In this document: positions 62,468-64,000 of the stretch, one piece after another
How the letters are laid out: each line of letters opens with the position of its first letter
Position numbering within the stretch: the first letter of the stretch is position 1
NCBI GenBank assembly: GCA_019637335.1
Contig: JAHBVV010000023.1
Span: 57,305-121,304, forward strand
Source of the DNA: Candidatus Hydrogenedentota bacterium
Lineage (GTDB): Bacteria; Hydrogenedentota; Hydrogenedentia; Hydrogenedentales; JAEUWI01
Reading direction: 5' to 3'
DNA: 64,000 nt
Made by a program: the position numbers and the translations under genes
Notes under the pieces: model-generated
What the model was told of the DNA's origin: nothing
Database searches by the model: none
The model's input: only the letters and a program-made list of their open reading frames with translations

Positions 62468-63703
62468 TCAGTGGTCAGACAAGGCGGTCGCGCCCTCGCC
62501 GGCGGTGACTTCATCGGCGGGGATCGGGTCGTGGAGGGAGGCCCAGGCGTCGGGGCCCGCCGCCCACATTGCGTCATCCAGCAGGCATTCGGAGAGCGCG
62601 CGATGTATCCGATCGGCGTCCAGGTGTTGCCCGATGAGCACGAGCGTCTGGCCGCGGTCGCCGAATACCTCTTTCAACGCGCGCCGCGCCTCGTCGAGGT
62701 CTTCTTCCGCGACTTCCCACTCCGGGAGGGGCAGGGCGTCCCACCAGTAACCCGAGGGCGTGAGGTGTATGGCGGCTCCCGCCTGGGACCATTCGTAGAC
62801 CTGGTTGTTTCTCGTGGCCAGCCACACGAATCCCTTGGATCGGAGCACGGGCTTGAAGAAATCGGTATCGCCGTTCATGAGCGACCATAGCCGCTCCGGA
62901 TGGAACGGGCGATCCGCACGGAAGGTCGTGGCGCTGATGCCGTACTCCTCCGTTTCGGGAAGCTCCGACCCCCGGGGGACGGCGAGCCAGTCCTTGTGCT
63001 GGCTGGCCTCTTCCATACGGAAGCGCCCCGTGTCGAGAATAGCCTCCAGCGGCGCCGCGCCAAATTCCGCCCGGATGATTTCGGTCGACGGATTGAGATG
63101 GCGCAGGAAACGCTCCAGACGGTCCAACTGGGCGGAATCGGCGCAATCGCACTTGTTGAGAATGATTACGTTGGCGAACTCCACCTGATCGGTGAGGAGA
63201 TCGACGATGCTCCGGTCATCTGTTTCATCCACGCCGAGGCCGCGATCGGGAAGATCGTCCCACGATGCGTAGTCCGCCATGAAATTCGCCGCGTCCACCA
63301 CGGTCACCAGGGTGTCGAGCGTGGCGCAATCCGACAGGGAGGCTCCGGTCTCGTCTTCAAAGCTGAAGGTCTCGGCGACGGGAAGCGGCTCCGCTATGCC
63401 GGTGGACTCGATGAGCAGGTAGTCGAAGCGCTGCTCCCTGGCCAGTTGGGCGACCGCCACAAGCAGGTCCTCGCGGAGCGTGCAGCAGATGCAGCCGTTT
63501 GACATCTCCACCAGGCGCTCCTCTTCGCGGTGGAGCGCGGCCTCGCCGCCGCGGACCAGCGCGGCGTCGATGTTGACTTCGCTCATGTCATTGACGATGA
63601 CGGCAACGCGCTTTCCGTCGCGGTTGTTGAGCACGTGATTGAGCACGGTCGTCTTCCCCGCGCCCAGGAATCCCGAGAGCACGGTAACCGGTAGTTTTTT
63701 CAT
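62468..63703 (-). CDS. COG0523 (CobW/YciC-like) metallochaperone GTPase
   Basis: A 411-residue G3E GTPase. Walker A is [10 protein letters not shown] (about 10-19), the metal motif CxCC is in [11 protein letters not shown] (about 70-80), the Walker B/switch ESTGIAEP and guanine-specific NKCD follow, and the C-terminal CobW_C domain (about 255-385) has RPFHPERLW. The subfamily next to zinc-free ribosomal proteins is generally controlled by Zur and delivers zinc to target enzymes. A palindrome over its promoter fits repression by such a regulator. ATG at 63703 gives a complete domain. Confidence 0.92.
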   Translation of the reverse strand: MKKLPVTVLSGFLGAGKTTVLNHVLNNRDGKRVAVIVNDMSEVNIDAALVRGGEAALHREEERLVEMSNGCICCTLREDLLVAVAQLAREQRFDYLLIESTGIAEPLPVAETFSFEDETGASLSDCATLDTLVTVVDAANFMADYASWDDLPDRGLGVDETDDRSIVDLLTDQVEFANVIILNKCDCADSAQLDRLERFLRHLNPSTEIIRAEFGAAPLEAILDTGRFRMEEASQHKDWLAVPRGSELPETEEYGISATTFRADRPFHPERLWSLMNGDTDFFKPVLRSKGFVWLATRNNQVYEWSQAGAAIHLTPSGYWWDALPLPEWEVAEEDLDEARRALKEVFGDRGQTLVLIGQHLDADRIHRALSECLLDDAMWAAGPDAWASLHDPIPADEVTAGEGATALSDH

Positions 63704-63760
63704 CGGACGGGGTCTCCGTAGTGTCGTCGCGGCGGACGGTTTGGGTTCGAGGCGGGGCGC

Positions 63761-63802
63761 ACTATAGCAAACCTCTCTCGCAAATGCAACCGCATTATCA
63801 TT
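63761..63802 (-). promoter_or_regulatory. Promoter and candidate Zur-type operator of the zinc operon
   Basis: On the minus strand TTGCAT (63784-63789), 17 bases, TATAGT (63761-63766). AATGC and GCATT arms separated by AACC (63783-63796) form a palindrome over the -35, and the upstream AATGATAAT is AT-rich as in Fur-family sites. The leader is about 50 bases. Confidence 0.65.
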
Positions 63803-63920
63803 AAGAATGAAGTGGGGTGGCGGGGCGCTTGCGCGGCTGGGGTGGTTTGGGGCACGGTCAAGCTACCGCGCGGCTGGGGCCGCGCCGCTTGGCCGTGGCA
63901 CACCCGGAGGGGGGCGGGGC

Positions 63921-64000
63921 AGTTGACAGTTGACAGTTGACAGTTGACAGTTGACAGTTGACAGTTGACAGTTGACAGTTGACAGTTGACAGTTGACAGT
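63921..64000. repeat. 7-bp array, unit AGTTGAC, running off the window
   Basis: At least eleven perfect units of AGTTGAC reach the window end, so the true length is unknown. The preceding ~70 bases match the reverse complement of the spacer beside the 7-bp array at 22383-22442. Confidence 0.92.

Overview
GC-rich bacterial DNA, with long runs of same-strand genes separated by intergenic stretches full of short tandem repeats. The gene content points to the Planctomycetes/Verrucomicrobia/Lentisphaerae/Hydrogenedentota grouping: a DUF1549/DUF1553 (PSD1-type) cytochrome gene with a Tat-exported DUF1501 partner, tandem phytanoyl-CoA-dioxygenase-like genes, a Ser/Thr kinase fused to WD40 repeats, an FAD_oxidored-type oxidoreductase coupled to a Na+/solute symporter, and surface proteins with long Gly-Glu linkers. 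I favour Candidatus Hydrogenedentota. This is inferred from gene repertoire and style, not from a marker-gene tree.

Layout. 0-3 kb: 3' part of a GH13-like glycosidase and a secreted glycerophosphodiester phosphodiesterase. 3-4.3 kb: repeat-rich intergenic block. 4.3-16 kb, all minus strand: SNF2 helicase, ribulokinase, RraA-like protein, MBL hydrolase, a PKD/EF-hand surface protein, class I aldolase and a CBM9-like secreted protein, with a second copy of the 3-4 kb repeat block at 14.4-15.3 kb. 16-22 kb: two cation/proton antiporters, HspQ and a Gfo/Idh/MocA dehydrogenase. 22.6-34.4 kb, mostly plus strand: two PhyH dioxygenases, the kinase-WD40 giant, a lower-GC orphan, an HpcH/HpaI aldolase (minus strand), and a symporter/FAD-oxidoreductase pair. 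34.4-35.6 kb: a RAYT (REP-type Y1 transposase) gene flanked by three 103-bp elements with inverted ends. 35.7-44.8 kb: two alpha/beta hydrolases, the PSD1 and DUF1501 genes separated by a repeat-flanked membrane-protein gene, and a four-helix-bundle protein. 44.9-50 kb: a collagen-like ORF built from a 9-bp array, and a BlaR1-type M56 peptidase/BlaI pair.

The most interesting locus is 50.2-55.5 kb. It is a minus-strand, tightly coupled run of seven exported proteins with three cohesin-like domains, one clear dockerin-like repeat and two small secreted proteins that share a similar helix motif. It ends at a strong intrinsic terminator and looks like a cohesin/dockerin-type surface assembly. 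Next to it, at 55.7-61.4 kb, lie a MarR regulator (possibly leaderless) and a four-gene nitric-oxide operon (Rrf2/NsrR-like regulator, nnrS, quinol-type norB, ric). A near-identical palindrome overlaps the -10 of both the regulator and nnrS. The right end has a COG0523 GTPase followed by a cysteine-free L33 gene, the usual content of a zinc-limitation operon, with a palindrome over its promoter.

A theme through the whole window is short-period tandem repeats, mainly 9 bp and also 7, 10 and 6 bp. Most sit between genes. Some are duplicated as whole blocks with array order preserved, and at least two appear to have been captured inside reading frames. No tRNA, rRNA or CRISPR array was recognised.
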